DNA of 64,000 nucleotides from an uncultured Tateyamaria sp. (GTDB taxonomy: Bacteria > Pseudomonadota > Alphaproteobacteria > Rhodobacterales > Rhodobacteraceae): contig NZ_CANLVZ010000005.1 in NCBI RefSeq assembly GCF_947494755.1, forward strand, positions 124,001-188,000, in the 5' to 3' direction. Every line of letters begins with the position of its first letter. The stretch's first letter is position 1. The translations under genes were made by a program, and so were the position numbers. Of the stretch, positions 23,483 to 32,784 are shown piece after piece. Under the pieces are notes generated by a model, which saw only the letters and a program-made list of their open reading frames with translations, was not told the DNA's origin and made no database searches.

Positions 23483-24949
23483 ATGGCGGACTATGACTAC
23501 GATCTGTTTGTAATTGGTGGCGGATCGGGCGGGGTGCGCGCGGCGCGTGTGGCCGCTGGTGAGGCCGGTGCCCGCGTCGCACTGGCCGAAGATGATCGTT
23601 ATGGCGGCACTTGCGTGATCCGGGGCTGTGTGCCCAAAAAGCTGATGGTCTTTGCCAGCGAATTTTCCGGCATGCCGGAGCTTGCCCGGGGCTATGGCTG
23701 GGACATGAACGAGGGCGCGTTCCACTGGGACAAGTTTCAGGGCCATCTGACAGCCGAACTTGACCGTCTTGAAGGGATTTACCGCAACCTGCTCAAATCG
23801 TCCGGCGTCGATACGTTTGACGCCCGCGCCCGTCTCAAGGACGCCCACACGGTGGAGCTGTCCACGGGGGAAACCAAAACGGCCAAGACGATCCTGATTG
23901 CAACCGGCGGCCATCCGGTGCGCCCCGACATCCCCAATGCCGATCTTGGGATAGTGAGCGACGATATTTTCCACCTCAAGACACTACCCAAATCCATCCT
24001 GATCATCGGCGGCGGCTATATCGCCTGCGAATTTGCCTGCATTTTCAACGGGCTTGGGGTCGAGGTGACGCAGTTCTATCGCGGGGCCCAGATCTTGCGC
24101 GGCTTTGATGACGAAGCCCGCGGGTTGATCGCCGAGGCCATGCGCGAAAACGGGATCAATCTGCATTTGGGAACCAACATTGTCGAAATGGCCCCGGGCG
24201 GTGGCGATTACGACGCCGTCAACGGACCCACGGCAACGGACGCGGCCATGGGGGCCGACGCCAAACAATCGGCTGCTTTGATAGCGGCGCGCTCCGGCGA
24301 CGGGTCACAGTCGGTCTGGGTCAAACCCACAAGCGGGGACGCGCGCGAATATGACATCGTGCTCTTTGCCACGGGTCGCGACCCAAACACCGCCGATCTG
24401 GGGCTGGAAGAGCTTGGCATCAAAATCGGGCGCCGCAAGGAGATCGTGGTCGATGAATACTCCAAGACGGCCGTGGACAGCGTCTATGCCATCGGGGACG
24501 TCACCAACCGCGTGAACCTCACACCGGTCGCCATCCGCGAGGGTATGGCCTTTGTCGAAACGGTGTTCAAAGACAACCCGACCGCTGTCGATCACGACCT
24601 GATCCCGTCGGCGATCTTTACCCAGCCCGAAATGGGCACCGTGGGGTTGAGCGAAGAGGACGCGCGCGAGCAGGAAGAGATTGATGTCTACTGCACCTCG
24701 TTCCGCCCAATGAAGACGGCTTTTGGCGGCAAGAATAGCCGCGTCCTGATGAAGCTGGTGGTCAGCCAGACAACCCGCAAGGTTCTGGGTTGTCACATCG
24801 TCGCGCCGGATGCGGGCGAAATGATCCAACTGGCGGGTGTCGCCATCAAAATGGGCGCAACCAAAGAAGATTTCGACCGGACCGTGGCGGTTCATCCGAC
24901 CATGTCCGAAGAGATCGTGACCATGAAGACGCCCATGCGCACCGCTTGA
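23483..24949 (+). CDS. gor: Glutathione-disulfide reductase
   Basis: Flavoprotein that reduces glutathione disulfide with NADPH. The FAD-binding GGGSGG is at residues 12-17 and the redox-active pair is C44/C49 in GGTCVIRGCV. The NAD(P) domain has IIGGGYIACEFA. The C-terminal HPTMSEE carries the catalytic His. The protein is 488 residues, about 35 longer than usual. The extra material is a Gly/Ala-rich stretch after NIVEMAPGGGD (around residues 237-275, DNA 24190-24310), inside the NADP domain before the VLFATGRDPNT strand. The function seems intact. It follows rpiA by 18 bases. Confidence 0.95.
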   Translation: MADYDYDLFVIGGGSGGVRAARVAAGEAGARVALAEDDRYGGTCVIRGCVPKKLMVFASEFSGMPELARGYGWDMNEGAFHWDKFQGHLTAELDRLEGIYRNLLKSSGVDTFDARARLKDAHTVELSTGETKTAKTILIATGGHPVRPDIPNADLGIVSDDIFHLKTLPKSILIIGGGYIACEFACIFNGLGVEVTQFYRGAQILRGFDDEARGLIAEAMRENGINLHLGTNIVEMAPGGGDYDAVNGPTATDAAMGADAKQSAALIAARSGDGSQSVWVKPTSGDAREYDIVLFATGRDPNTADLGLEELGIKIGRRKEIVVDEYSKTAVDSVYAIGDVTNRVNLTPVAIREGMAFVETVFKDNPTAVDHDLIPSAIFTQPEMGTVGLSEEDAREQEEIDVYCTSFRPMKTAFGGKNSRVLMKLVVSQTTRKVLGCHIVAPDAGEMIQLAGVAIKMGATKEDFDRTVAVHPTMSEEIVTMKTPMRTA

Positions 24950-25023
24950 ATTTTCGATATCTAGACACAAGTGACAAGTTAAGGTGCGGCACATGTCGCA
25001 CGACAAGAGGAGAACTACACCAT

Positions 25024-26190
25024 ATGGCTGGCAATACAGGCGGCCCCTGGGGGGGTGGCGGAAATTCGAACGGCGGGGATGACGGGCGCAAAAACGGCTC
25101 GCGTGAGCCTGGCCGTGGCAGCGGCGGGCGTCGGCCCGGTGATGACGGTCCGCAAATCCCCGAGATCGATGAGCTGGTCAAGAAAGGCCAGGAACAACTG
25201 CGTGTCCTGATGGGCGGTCGCGGTGGCGGCGGCACAGGTGGGGGGCGTGGCAATGGCGGGGGCTCCGGCCCGTTCCTGACCCGCGGCACGCTTGGCCTTG
25301 GTGCCTTGGCCGCGATTGTACTCTGGGGGATGGCCAGCTTTTACACGGTCCGACCCGAAGAACAGTCGGTTGAGTTGTTCCTTGGCGAGTTCTCTGCCAT
25401 CGGCAACCCGGGTCTGAACTTTGCGCCCTGGCCCGTGGTCACAGCCGAAGTGATCCCCGTCACCCGCGAACAGACCGAAGAGATAGGAGTGGGCGGACGT
25501 GGGGGCGATGCGGGTCTGATGCTGACCGGTGACGAAAACATCGTCGACATCGACTTCCAGGTCGTCTGGAACATCAACGATCCCGCCAAGTACCTGTTTA
25601 ACCTGCGTGATCCGCGCCCGACCATCCGCGCTGTTGCGGAATCGGCGATGCGTGAGATTATCGCGCAGTCGGACCTGGCTCCAATCCTCAACCGGGACCG
25701 TGGTGCGATTGCCGTGCAGCTGCTCGACCTCATTCAAAACACGCTCGACAGCTATGACAGTGGTGTGACGGTCATCCGCGTGAACTTTGACAAGGCCGAC
25801 CCGCCGCAATCCGTGATCGACGCCTTCCGCGACGTTCAGGCCGCTGAACAGGAACGGGATCGTTTGCAAAACGTGGCGGATGCCTATGCCAACCGTGTTC
25901 TCGCCGAAGCTCGTGGTCAGGCCGCGCAGCTTCTGGAAGAGGCCGAAGGGTATCGCGCTCAACAGGTCAACCAGGCCGAAGGTGAAGCGTCTCGTTTCTC
26001 CGCCGTTTTGGAAGAATATGCCAAGGCCCCCGACGTGACCCGCAAACGTCTTTATCTTGAAACGATGGAGCGTGTGCTGGGCCGTGTCGACAAGGTCATC
26101 ATTGACGAAAACGGAGGCGACGGCCAGGGCGTGGTGCCCTATCTGCCGCTCAACGAACTGCGTCGCAACACTACTGAAGGGACAAACTGA
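25024..26190 (+). CDS. hflK: FtsH protease modulator HflK
   Basis: Membrane-anchored SPFH/band-7 protein that with HflC encloses and regulates the FtsH protease. The first 85 residues are glycine-rich and cytoplasmic (GGPWGGGGNSNGG, later repeated GGGRGNGGG). A single membrane helix lies at about 88-107 and the band-7 domain follows (YTVRPEEQSVELFLGEF), then a long helical region rich in Ala, Glu and Gln. I start at ATG 25024; the longer frame from 24790 runs through the end of gor. The stop codon overlaps the hflC start. The length is 388 residues. Confidence 0.96.
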   Translation: MAGNTGGPWGGGGNSNGGDDGRKNGSREPGRGSGGRRPGDDGPQIPEIDELVKKGQEQLRVLMGGRGGGGTGGGRGNGGGSGPFLTRGTLGLGALAAIVLWGMASFYTVRPEEQSVELFLGEFSAIGNPGLNFAPWPVVTAEVIPVTREQTEEIGVGGRGGDAGLMLTGDENIVDIDFQVVWNINDPAKYLFNLRDPRPTIRAVAESAMREIIAQSDLAPILNRDRGAIAVQLLDLIQNTLDSYDSGVTVIRVNFDKADPPQSVIDAFRDVQAAEQERDRLQNVADAYANRVLAEARGQAAQLLEEAEGYRAQQVNQAEGEASRFSAVLEEYAKAPDVTRKRLYLETMERVLGRVDKVIIDENGGDGQGVVPYLPLNELRRNTTEGTN

Positions 26191-27077
26191 TGCGTAAATC
26201 TGCGTTTCTGATCCCCGTCGTCGTGGTGGCTGTGGCCATCGCATTGTCGGCACTTTACATCGTGGACGAGCGTGAAAAGGCGCTTGTGCTGCAATTCGGC
26301 CGCGTGGTCGATATCAAGGAAGAGCCCGGGCTTGGGGTGAAAATTCCCCTGATTCAGGAGGTCGTGCGCTATGATGACCGGATCCTCAGCCGTGACGTCG
26401 AACCGCTTGAAGTCACGCCGCTGGATGACCGTCGTCTGGTGGTGGATGCTTTTGCGCGGTATCGGATCGCTGATCTGAATCAGTTCCGCCAAGCGGTTGG
26501 TACAGGTGGTGAAGGGGCCGCTGAACGCCGGATCGATGGTATTTTGCGCAACGAACTGCGCGAAGTGCTGGGTTCGGTGTCGTCCAACGACATCCTGAGT
26601 TCGGATCGTGCCGCGCTGATGCTGCGCATCCGCAATGGTGCGATTGCCGAAGCCCGCGCGCTTGGCATTGAAGTCGTGGATGTGCGTCTCAAGCGGACGG
26701 ACCTGCCTACCGAAAACCTCGATGCAACCTTCCAACGGATGCGCGCCGAACGTGAGCGTGAGGCGACGGATGAAAGGGCCCGTGGTAACGAGGCCGCCCA
26801 ACGGGTCCGCGCGCAAGCTGACCGTACGGTGGTTGAGCTGACGTCGGATGCGGAACGTCAGGCCGAGATCATTCGCGGTGAAGCGGATGCGCGCCGCAAC
26901 GCCATCTTTGCCGATGCGTTCGGGGCCGATCCTGAATTCTTTGAATTTTACCGGTCGCTGACAGCGTATGACCGCGCGCTCGGGGCGACGAACTCGACCA
27001 TGGTGATGTCGCCGGACAGTGAGTTCTTCAACTATCTGAAGTCCGATCAGGGCGCGCGGAGCCTTGAGGGGGAATAA
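26190..27077 (+). CDS. hflC: FtsH protease modulator HflC
   Basis: Partner of HflK in the periplasmic cage around FtsH. It has an N-terminal membrane anchor (FLIPVVVVAVAIALSALYIV), a band-7/SPFH domain beginning YIVDEREKALVLQFGRVV, and the family-typical VEVVDVRLKRTDLP-like strand followed by a helix with RMRAERERE. The C-terminal part has GEADARRNAIFADAFGADPEFFEFYRSL, which is very conserved in HflC. The length is 295 residues. It overlaps hflK by one base, and the DUF2065 gene follows three bases later, so all form one operon. Confidence 0.97.
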   Translation: MRKSAFLIPVVVVAVAIALSALYIVDEREKALVLQFGRVVDIKEEPGLGVKIPLIQEVVRYDDRILSRDVEPLEVTPLDDRRLVVDAFARYRIADLNQFRQAVGTGGEGAAERRIDGILRNELREVLGSVSSNDILSSDRAALMLRIRNGAIAEARALGIEVVDVRLKRTDLPTENLDATFQRMRAEREREATDERARGNEAAQRVRAQADRTVVELTSDAERQAEIIRGEADARRNAIFADAFGADPEFFEFYRSLTAYDRALGATNSTMVMSPDSEFFNYLKSDQGARSLEGE

Positions 27078-27080
27078 CCC

Positions 27081-27275
27081 ATGGCATGGGTGCTTCTGGC
27101 CCTTGGCCTTGTGATGATCGTGGAGGGGCTGGCCTATGTGCTGGCCCCTTCGCTTATTGAACGCGTCCTTCAAGTGCTGCGCAGCCTGCCCGAAGGCGTG
27201 CGCCGCCAACTGGGTGCGCTGGTGATGGTGTCGGGTCTGATTTGCGTGTGGCTTGCATTCTATATCGGCATTTGA
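27081..27275 (+). CDS. DUF2065 small membrane protein
   Basis: A 64-residue protein with two membrane helices (MAWVLLALGLVMIVEGLAYVLAP and LGALVMVSGLICVWLAFYI), the DUF2065 layout (E. coli YjeT type). In many proteobacteria this gene sits right after hflK-hflC, as here with a three-base gap. The function is unknown. Its place suggests a role with the FtsH-HflKC complex, but that is inference. Confidence 0.88.
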   Translation: MAWVLLALGLVMIVEGLAYVLAPSLIERVLQVLRSLPEGVRRQLGALVMVSGLICVWLAFYIGI

Positions 27276-27350
27276 CCGCCCCGCACGTGTCTCGCGTTCA
27301 CACATTGGTAACGGGATGTTGAAACCAAGCGCGACAGAGCCATCTTTAAT

Positions 27351-27408
27351 GTTGCAAGGATGCAACCCTACATGCACCCTGTGTGCAAACGCACATACGT
27401 GTGTGTGT
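27351..27408 (+). promoter_or_regulatory. Hairpins in the leader of the Do protease gene
   Basis: GTTGCA-AGGA-TGCAAC forms a perfect 6-bp hairpin at 27351-27366. It is followed by overlapping dyads in GTGTGCAAACGCACATACGTGTG (27381 onward), written here only by position beyond the stem GTGC-AAAC-GCAC. The gene start is 27452. They may act as a 5' UTR element or operator; there is no direct evidence. Confidence 0.3.
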
Positions 27409-27451
27409 TATTCGGCCGGACTGGCCACCAAGACGAAGCAGGAGAGACCTG

Positions 27452-28924
27452 ATGCAGCGACAGGCAATTGCCCTTTCGAGACAGCTTATTGATGTGAATT
27501 ACATCCGCGCCCTCTGGATGGGCGCGCTCGCGCTGGCCTTTGTGCTGGTGCAAACCGTGACGGCCACGGCCCGCCCCGAAAGCCTCGCGCCGCTGGCGGA
27601 ACAGATCAGCCCATCGGTGGTCAACATCACCACCTCCACCGTGATTGAAGGACGCACAGGGCCGCAAGGTGTTGTGCCCGAAGGCTCCCCCTTCGAGGAC
27701 TTCTTTCGGGAATTCCAGGACCGCAACGGGCAGGGCGACCGCCCCCGCCGCTCATCCGCTTTGGGTTCGGGCTTTGTGATTTCCGAGGATGGCTTCATCG
27801 TCACCAACAACCACGTGATCGAAGGTGCCGACGAAATCTTGATCGAATTCTTCAACGGTGACGAGCTTGAGGCCGAATTGATCGGCACCGACCCCAACAC
27901 CGACATCGCCTTGCTCAAGGTCAGCGCAGAAGGCCCGCTGCCTCATGTGCCCTTCGGCAACAGCGATGAGGCGCGTGTGGGCGACTGGGTCATTGCGATG
28001 GGCAACCCGCTTGGCCAGGGCTTCTCGGTGTCGGCCGGGATCGTGTCTGCGCGCAACCGCGCCCTCAGCGGCACCTATGACGACTACATCCAGACCGATG
28101 CGGCCATCAACCGGGGCAACTCGGGCGGTCCACTGTTCAACATGGACGGTCAGGTGATCGGCGTGAATACCGCAATCCTGTCGCCCAATGGCGGCTCCAT
28201 CGGCATCGGCTTTTCCATGGCCTCCAACGTGGTGACCCGCGTAGTTGATCAGTTGCAGGAATTCGGCGAAACCCGCCGTGGCTGGCTGGGTGTGCGCATT
28301 CAGGACGTCACCGAAGACATCGCCGAGGCGATTGGCCTTGAGGAAGTCGCCGGCGCGTTGGTCACCTCAGTGCCCGAAGGCCCGGCACTTGAATCAGGTA
28401 TGCAGGACGGCGATGTGATTCTCAGCTTTGCTGGCGTGGACGTGGCCGACACCCGCGGTCTGGTACGTCAGGTCGGCAACAGCCCCGTCGGTGAAACCGT
28501 GCGCGTGGTCGTGTTCCGTGATGGCGAAACCGTGACATTGCGGGTGACCCTTGGCCGCCGTGAAGAGGCCGAAGGTGCAACGCCTGCGGTGGCAGACACA
28601 CCTGCCGAACCCGAAGAGGCCGAAACCAAAGAGGTGCTTGGCCTGACCCTCAGCACGCTGACGGATGAGCTGATCGAACAGCTGAGCGTGGGTGAAGGCC
28701 AACAAGGTCTGGCTGTGACGGACGTGGATGAAACCAGCGAAGCCTATGAAAAAGGTCTGCGCGCGGGCGACGTCATCACCGAAGCCGGACAGCAAAAGAT
28801 CGCGAGCATCGCGGATTTTGAGACCCGTCTGGCCGAAGTGAAAGAGGCAGGCCGCAAGTCGCTGCTGCTGCTTGTGCGCCGTGCCGGTGATCCGCGCTTT
28901 GTGGCGCTCAGCCTTGCGGAGTGA
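27452..28924 (+). CDS. Do family periplasmic serine protease (DegP/DegQ/MucD-like)
   Basis: Envelope serine endopeptidase and chaperone for misfolded proteins. The catalytic triad is H121 (TNNHVIEG), D151 (NTDIALLKV) and S224 (GNSGGPLFN). Two PDZ domains follow (around 285-375 and 400-490), with LGVRIQDVTEDIAEAIGL and VTDVDETSEAYEKGLRAGDV as markers. The N-terminus has a hydrophobic segment (LWMGALALAFVLVQTVTATA) with an Ala-rich cleavage site, so it is exported. I start at ATG 27452 after AGGAGA; a longer frame from 27383 adds nothing recognisable. It follows hflKC and DUF2065, a common alphaproteobacterial order of membrane quality-control genes. A bidirectional terminator follows. Confidence 0.96.
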   Translation: MQRQAIALSRQLIDVNYIRALWMGALALAFVLVQTVTATARPESLAPLAEQISPSVVNITTSTVIEGRTGPQGVVPEGSPFEDFFREFQDRNGQGDRPRRSSALGSGFVISEDGFIVTNNHVIEGADEILIEFFNGDELEAELIGTDPNTDIALLKVSAEGPLPHVPFGNSDEARVGDWVIAMGNPLGQGFSVSAGIVSARNRALSGTYDDYIQTDAAINRGNSGGPLFNMDGQVIGVNTAILSPNGGSIGIGFSMASNVVTRVVDQLQEFGETRRGWLGVRIQDVTEDIAEAIGLEEVAGALVTSVPEGPALESGMQDGDVILSFAGVDVADTRGLVRQVGNSPVGETVRVVVFRDGETVTLRVTLGRREEAEGATPAVADTPAEPEEAETKEVLGLTLSTLTDELIEQLSVGEGQQGLAVTDVDETSEAYEKGLRAGDVITEAGQQKIASIADFETRLAEVKEAGRKSLLLLVRRAGDPRFVALSLAE

Positions 28925-28944
28925 CTCCACCCCTCTGAAATGAC

Positions 28945-28974
28945 AAAAGGCGCCCTTTGATCGGGGCGCCTTTT
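28945..28974. terminator. Bidirectional terminator between the Do protease gene and valS
   Basis: An 11-bp stem made of AAAAGGCGCCC and GGGCGCCTTTT, with a short loop, and T5 on the right, A4 on the left. It lies 20 bases after the protease stop and 22 bases before the valS stop on the other strand, so it can serve both convergent genes. Confidence 0.9.
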
Positions 28975-28996
28975 TCGTTGGGTCGTTTGGTTCGGT

Positions 28997-31900
28997 TCAG
29001 CCGAGTTCTTGAAGCCGGGCGAGGGCCTCTTGCAACTTGCCCTCTTCCTCAGCGCGCGCATCAAGGTTGGCTTGCGTTTCGGCCACCACTTCGGGCGGCG
29101 CGCTTCGCGCGAACTTGGGATTGTTCAGCCGCCCACGCAGCCCGCCCACTTCCTTGGCCAGTTTCCCGAGCGTCTTTTCCAGTCGCGCGATTTCTTCGGC
29201 GACGTCGATCACACCGTCCAGCGGCAGGCCAAACCGCCCGCCTGCCAGCCCAAGTGTCACGGTGCCTTTCGGGAAGTCGTCCACCTCGTTCAACTCGGTG
29301 ATGCGCGCCAGCGCGTTGAATGCGCTTTCGTTCGCCTCCCACGCAGCCCGGGCCGCATCCTCAAGGCCCACGACCACCATCGGGATGCGTGCGCCCGCAG
29401 GCACGTGCATCTGCGCGCGGGCCGAACGGATCGCGTCGATTGCACTTGTCACCCAGCCCAGTTCCGCATCCGCACTCGGGTCCGCCAAATCGGCTGCGCT
29501 GTAGGTCGGCCAGTCGCCATGCACCAGCGGTTTGGGCCGCGCCGTCTGGCCCCACAACTCTTCGGTGATGAAGGGCATTATCGGGTGCAGCATCAAGAGG
29601 CACTGATCGAGCCCCCACGCATAGACGGCACGGGTTTCGGTGATCTCGGCCTCGCTACCGCCCTCGAAAATGGGTTTCGTCAACTCGATGTACCAGTCGC
29701 AGAACGTGCCCCATGTGAAGGCGTAAAGCGCGCTGGCCGCATCGTTGAACCGGTATTCGGCGAGGGCTGCATCGACCGCCTCGCGGGTGCGCGCGACCTC
29801 GCCCTTGATCCAGCGGTTGGGGGTCAGGGTGGCGGCGGGCACCGCGTCGGAATGGGCGACCTCAAAGGTGCCGTTGCGCTCGCCAAAGCTGGCGGCGTTC
29901 CACAGTTTCGTGCCGAAATTCCGATAGCCTGCGATCCGTTGGGTGTCGAGTTTCAGCGCACCCCCAAGCGAGGCCATGGCCGCATTGGTAAAGCGCAACG
30001 CGTCCGCGCCAAATTCGTCGATCAGATCGAGTGGGTCGATGACGTTGCCGGTCGATTTCGACATCTTCTTGCCCTTGGCATCGCGCACAAGGCCGTGCAG
30101 GTAGACGTTCTTAAACGGCACCTGATCGACCACGGCCAGCTGCATCATCATCATCCGCGCGACCCAGAAAAACAGGATGTCCTGCCCGGTGATCAGATCG
30201 GAGGTCGGGAAGTAACGCGCGAGTTCGTCCGTGTCCTCGGGCCAGCCAAGCGTGCCGATGGGCCAGAGACCGGACGAGAACCACGTGTCGAGAACGTCCG
30301 CGTCCCGCCATAACCGCACGGGCTGGCCGTCCTCGTGATAGGTCAGCGCAATCGCCTCATCCGCATTGGCGGCCTCTTCGTCCACGAGGAACCCTTTGGC
30401 ACCGCTGTTCATGTAATACTCGACCGCGAGTTCCAGCGCCTCGGCATGGGTGGGCGCGCAGAAATGTTGCGGGTTCTGAATATCCCATTCGTCGGATTCG
30501 GTGCCGTCGGCGTTTTCGATGTGGGTGACACTTGGCCCGTACCAAACCGGGATCTGATGCCCCCACCACAACTGGCGCGAAATGCACCAAGGCTCGATAT
30601 TCTCGAGCCAGTGGAAATACACTTTTTGCCCGCTTTCGGGCATGATTTTCACATCGCCATTGCGTACCGCGTCCAGCGCCGGGCCGACGATCCTGTCAGT
30701 GTCCACGAACCACTGATCTGTCAGCAGCGGCTCGATCACCACTTTTGAGCGATCCCCGAAAGGCTGCATGATCGGCTTGTTCTCGACCAATGGCATGGCC
30801 TCGACCGTCTCGTTGCCCTCCGCGTCCGTGACTGGCACCATGTGCATCACGGCCAGCCCTTCGGCGGTGATGTCAGCCACGACTTTCTTGCGCGCCTCAA
30901 ACCGGTCCAGCCCGCGATATTCGTCCGGGACAAGGTTCATCGCCGAGATCATCGCCTCGTCAAAGTCGCGTTCCCCGTTGGCGATGGCTTGGGCAATCGC
31001 GGCCTCGACCGCGTAGGGCTGCCCGTCGTCGCGCATCCGCGCCTTTGTGTCCATCAAGTTGTACATCGGGATGCCGCCGCGCTTGGCAACCTGATAGTCG
31101 TTGAAATCATGCGCGCCGGTGATCTTGACCGCGCCCGACCCGAAATCCTTGTCCGGGTACTCATCGGTGATGATCGGGATCAGGCGGCGATGTTCCTTGG
31201 GGCCAACCGGAATTTCGCAGAGTTTGCCCACGATGGGGGCATAGCGTTCGTCGGATGGGTGCACGGCCACGGCCCCGTCGCCCAGCATCGTCTCGGGGCG
31301 GGTGGTGGCAATGGAGATATAGTCGCGTTGCTCCTCCAGCGTGACGTTCCCGTCTTCGTCCTTTTCGACGTAGGTGTAGGTCTCTCCCCCCGCGAGCGGG
31401 TATTTAAAGTGCCACATGTGGCCGGGCGTTTCGATGTTCTCGACTTCGAGGTCCGAAATGGCGGTCTCGAAATGCGGGTCCCAGTTCACCAGCCGCTTGC
31501 CGCGATAGATCAGGCCCTTGTTGTACATCTCGACAAAGACTTTGATGACCGCGTCGTGAAAGTTGCCTTCCTCGCCCGCCGGTGCACCGGGGGCGCCGGA
31601 CATGGTGAAGGCCTCGCGCGACCAGTCGCAGGACGCGCCAAGCCGCTTGAGTTGGGACACGATGGTGCCACCGCTTTCGGCCTTCCACTCCCACACTTTT
31701 TCGGTGAAGGCGGCGCGGCCAAGCTCGGCACGCGAGGGTTGTTGCTGTTCGGCGAGACGCCGTTCAACCACCATCTGCGTGGCGATGCCCGCATGGTCCG
31801 TCCCCGGCTGCCACAGCGTATCGAACCCGCGCATGCGGTGCCAGCGCACCATGATATCCTGTAGCGTGTTGTTGAACGCGTGGCCCATGTGCAGCACGCC

Positions 31901-32044
31901 CGTCACGTTGGGCGGTGGGATCATGATCGCATAGGACGAGGCCCCGTCGCGCGCATTTGCGCCCGCCTTGAAACAACCCTGCGCCTCCCATTCAGCATAG
32001 ATGCGCGCCTCGACGTCTGCGGCGTTGAATTTTCCAAGGGCCAT
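28997..32044 (-). CDS. valS: Valine-tRNA ligase
   Basis: Charges tRNA-Val with valine. The class I HIGH motif reads HMGH at residues 52-55 ([10 protein letters not shown]) and the KMSKS motif is present in [11 protein letters not shown] (about 660). The editing (CP1) domain lies between them, with [10 protein letters not shown]. The anticodon domain follows, and the C-terminal ~65 residues form the coiled-coil arm ([21 protein letters not shown]). The length is 1015 residues, longer than E. coli ValS (951) through insertions, which is common in alphaproteobacteria. It is convergent with the protease gene and divergent from the next small gene. Confidence 0.98.
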   Translation of the reverse strand: MALGKFNAADVEARIYAEWEAQGCFKAGANARDGASSYAIMIPPPNVTGVLHMGHAFNNTLQDIMVRWHRMRGFDTLWQPGTDHAGIATQMVVERRLAEQQQPSRAELGRAAFTEKVWEWKAESGGTIVSQLKRLGASCDWSREAFTMSGAPGAPAGEEGNFHDAVIKVFVEMYNKGLIYRGKRLVNWDPHFETAISDLEVENIETPGHMWHFKYPLAGGETYTYVEKDEDGNVTLEEQRDYISIATTRPETMLGDGAVAVHPSDERYAPIVGKLCEIPVGPKEHRRLIPIITDEYPDKDFGSGAVKITGAHDFNDYQVAKRGGIPMYNLMDTKARMRDDGQPYAVEAAIAQAIANGERDFDEAMISAMNLVPDEYRGLDRFEARKKVVADITAEGLAVMHMVPVTDAEGNETVEAMPLVENKPIMQPFGDRSKVVIEPLLTDQWFVDTDRIVGPALDAVRNGDVKIMPESGQKVYFHWLENIEPWCISRQLWWGHQIPVWYGPSVTHIENADGTESDEWDIQNPQHFCAPTHAEALELAVEYYMNSGAKGFLVDEEAANADEAIALTYHEDGQPVRLWRDADVLDTWFSSGLWPIGTLGWPEDTDELARYFPTSDLITGQDILFFWVARMMMMQLAVVDQVPFKNVYLHGLVRDAKGKKMSKSTGNVIDPLDLIDEFGADALRFTNAAMASLGGALKLDTQRIAGYRNFGTKLWNAASFGERNGTFEVAHSDAVPAATLTPNRWIKGEVARTREAVDAALAEYRFNDAASALYAFTWGTFCDWYIELTKPIFEGGSEAEITETRAVYAWGLDQCLLMLHPIMPFITEELWGQTARPKPLVHGDWPTYSAADLADPSADAELGWVTSAIDAIRSARAQMHVPAGARIPMVVVGLEDAARAAWEANESAFNALARITELNEVDDFPKGTVTLGLAGGRFGLPLDGVIDVAEEIARLEKTLGKLAKEVGGLRGRLNNPKFARSAPPEVVAETQANLDARAEEEGKLQEALARLQELG

Positions 32045-32144
32045 GGCGCGTATCCTCTGTGTTCCGTGGCCCGTGAGATAGCCGCGCGGGCCTATGAAGG
32101 AAAGGGGGTTTTGGGGGCCGCGACGCTGCGCTAGCGCGCGGTCT

Positions 32145-32702
32145 ATGAACGATGCGACACACGGACCGCCCCTCGGGCTTGTCGAGATACTGTGGCGCTT
32201 TGGTGGGCTGTGGCCCTTTGGTCTGTCTGTGCTGTGCGTGATCCTGAGCGCGGCGAGTTGGGGCTATGGGATCAATGCCGAGTTGGCCACCGGCCCTGAG
32301 GCGGAAGACTCCAGAAACTGGGCAACCCTTTTGCGCACTTATGCCTTGGGCGCTGGTGGGGCCTGCCTGATCTGGTTGCTGGTGATCTGGCGCAACGCGG
32401 TTGAGGCGATCCGCGCGCGCAATTTCGGCGTGGCCGAGCAGGCCGAGGTCATTGAAGTCCGCGAAGTGCGGGAATGGGCCCTTAAGGTCAATCGCGAGAT
32501 TGAAGGTTATGTGCTGGTCTGGCGCGATGCGTCCGGCAACCGGCGCAAAAGCCTGCAAACCTACTCCGATGAGCGCTATGTCGGTTACCGGCCCGGCACA
32601 AAGATCGAAGTGTTTCGCGACAGCCGCAACCGCATATGGTGGGTTGGCGATGTCGGTCCACGCCAAAGGGCGTCAAACGTGCCGTCCGTGTCCAAATCCT
32701 AG
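32145..32702 (+). CDS. Two-helix membrane protein with a DUF3592-like soluble tail
   Basis: A 185-residue protein with two membrane helices ([20 protein letters not shown] and [16 protein letters not shown]) and a C-terminal soluble part from about residue 95. The soluble part resembles DUF3592-type beta domains ([18 protein letters not shown], then [14 protein letters not shown]). I start at ATG 32145; the longer frame begins at 32094. It is divergent from valS and ends 82 bases before the CoxL-like gene. Function unknown. Confidence 0.65.
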   Translation: MNDATHGPPLGLVEILWRFGGLWPFGLSVLCVILSAASWGYGINAELATGPEAEDSRNWATLLRTYALGAGGACLIWLLVIWRNAVEAIRARNFGVAEQAEVIEVREVREWALKVNREIEGYVLVWRDASGNRRKSLQTYSDERYVGYRPGTKIEVFRDSRNRIWWVGDVGPRQRASNVPSVSKS

Positions 32703-32784
32703 TCGCTTACGGCTCTGGACACTGCCCGCGCAACCGCTAGGTTCGCACTCAACCAATGCCACTCCAGCCACAGGAGCGTTCCCC

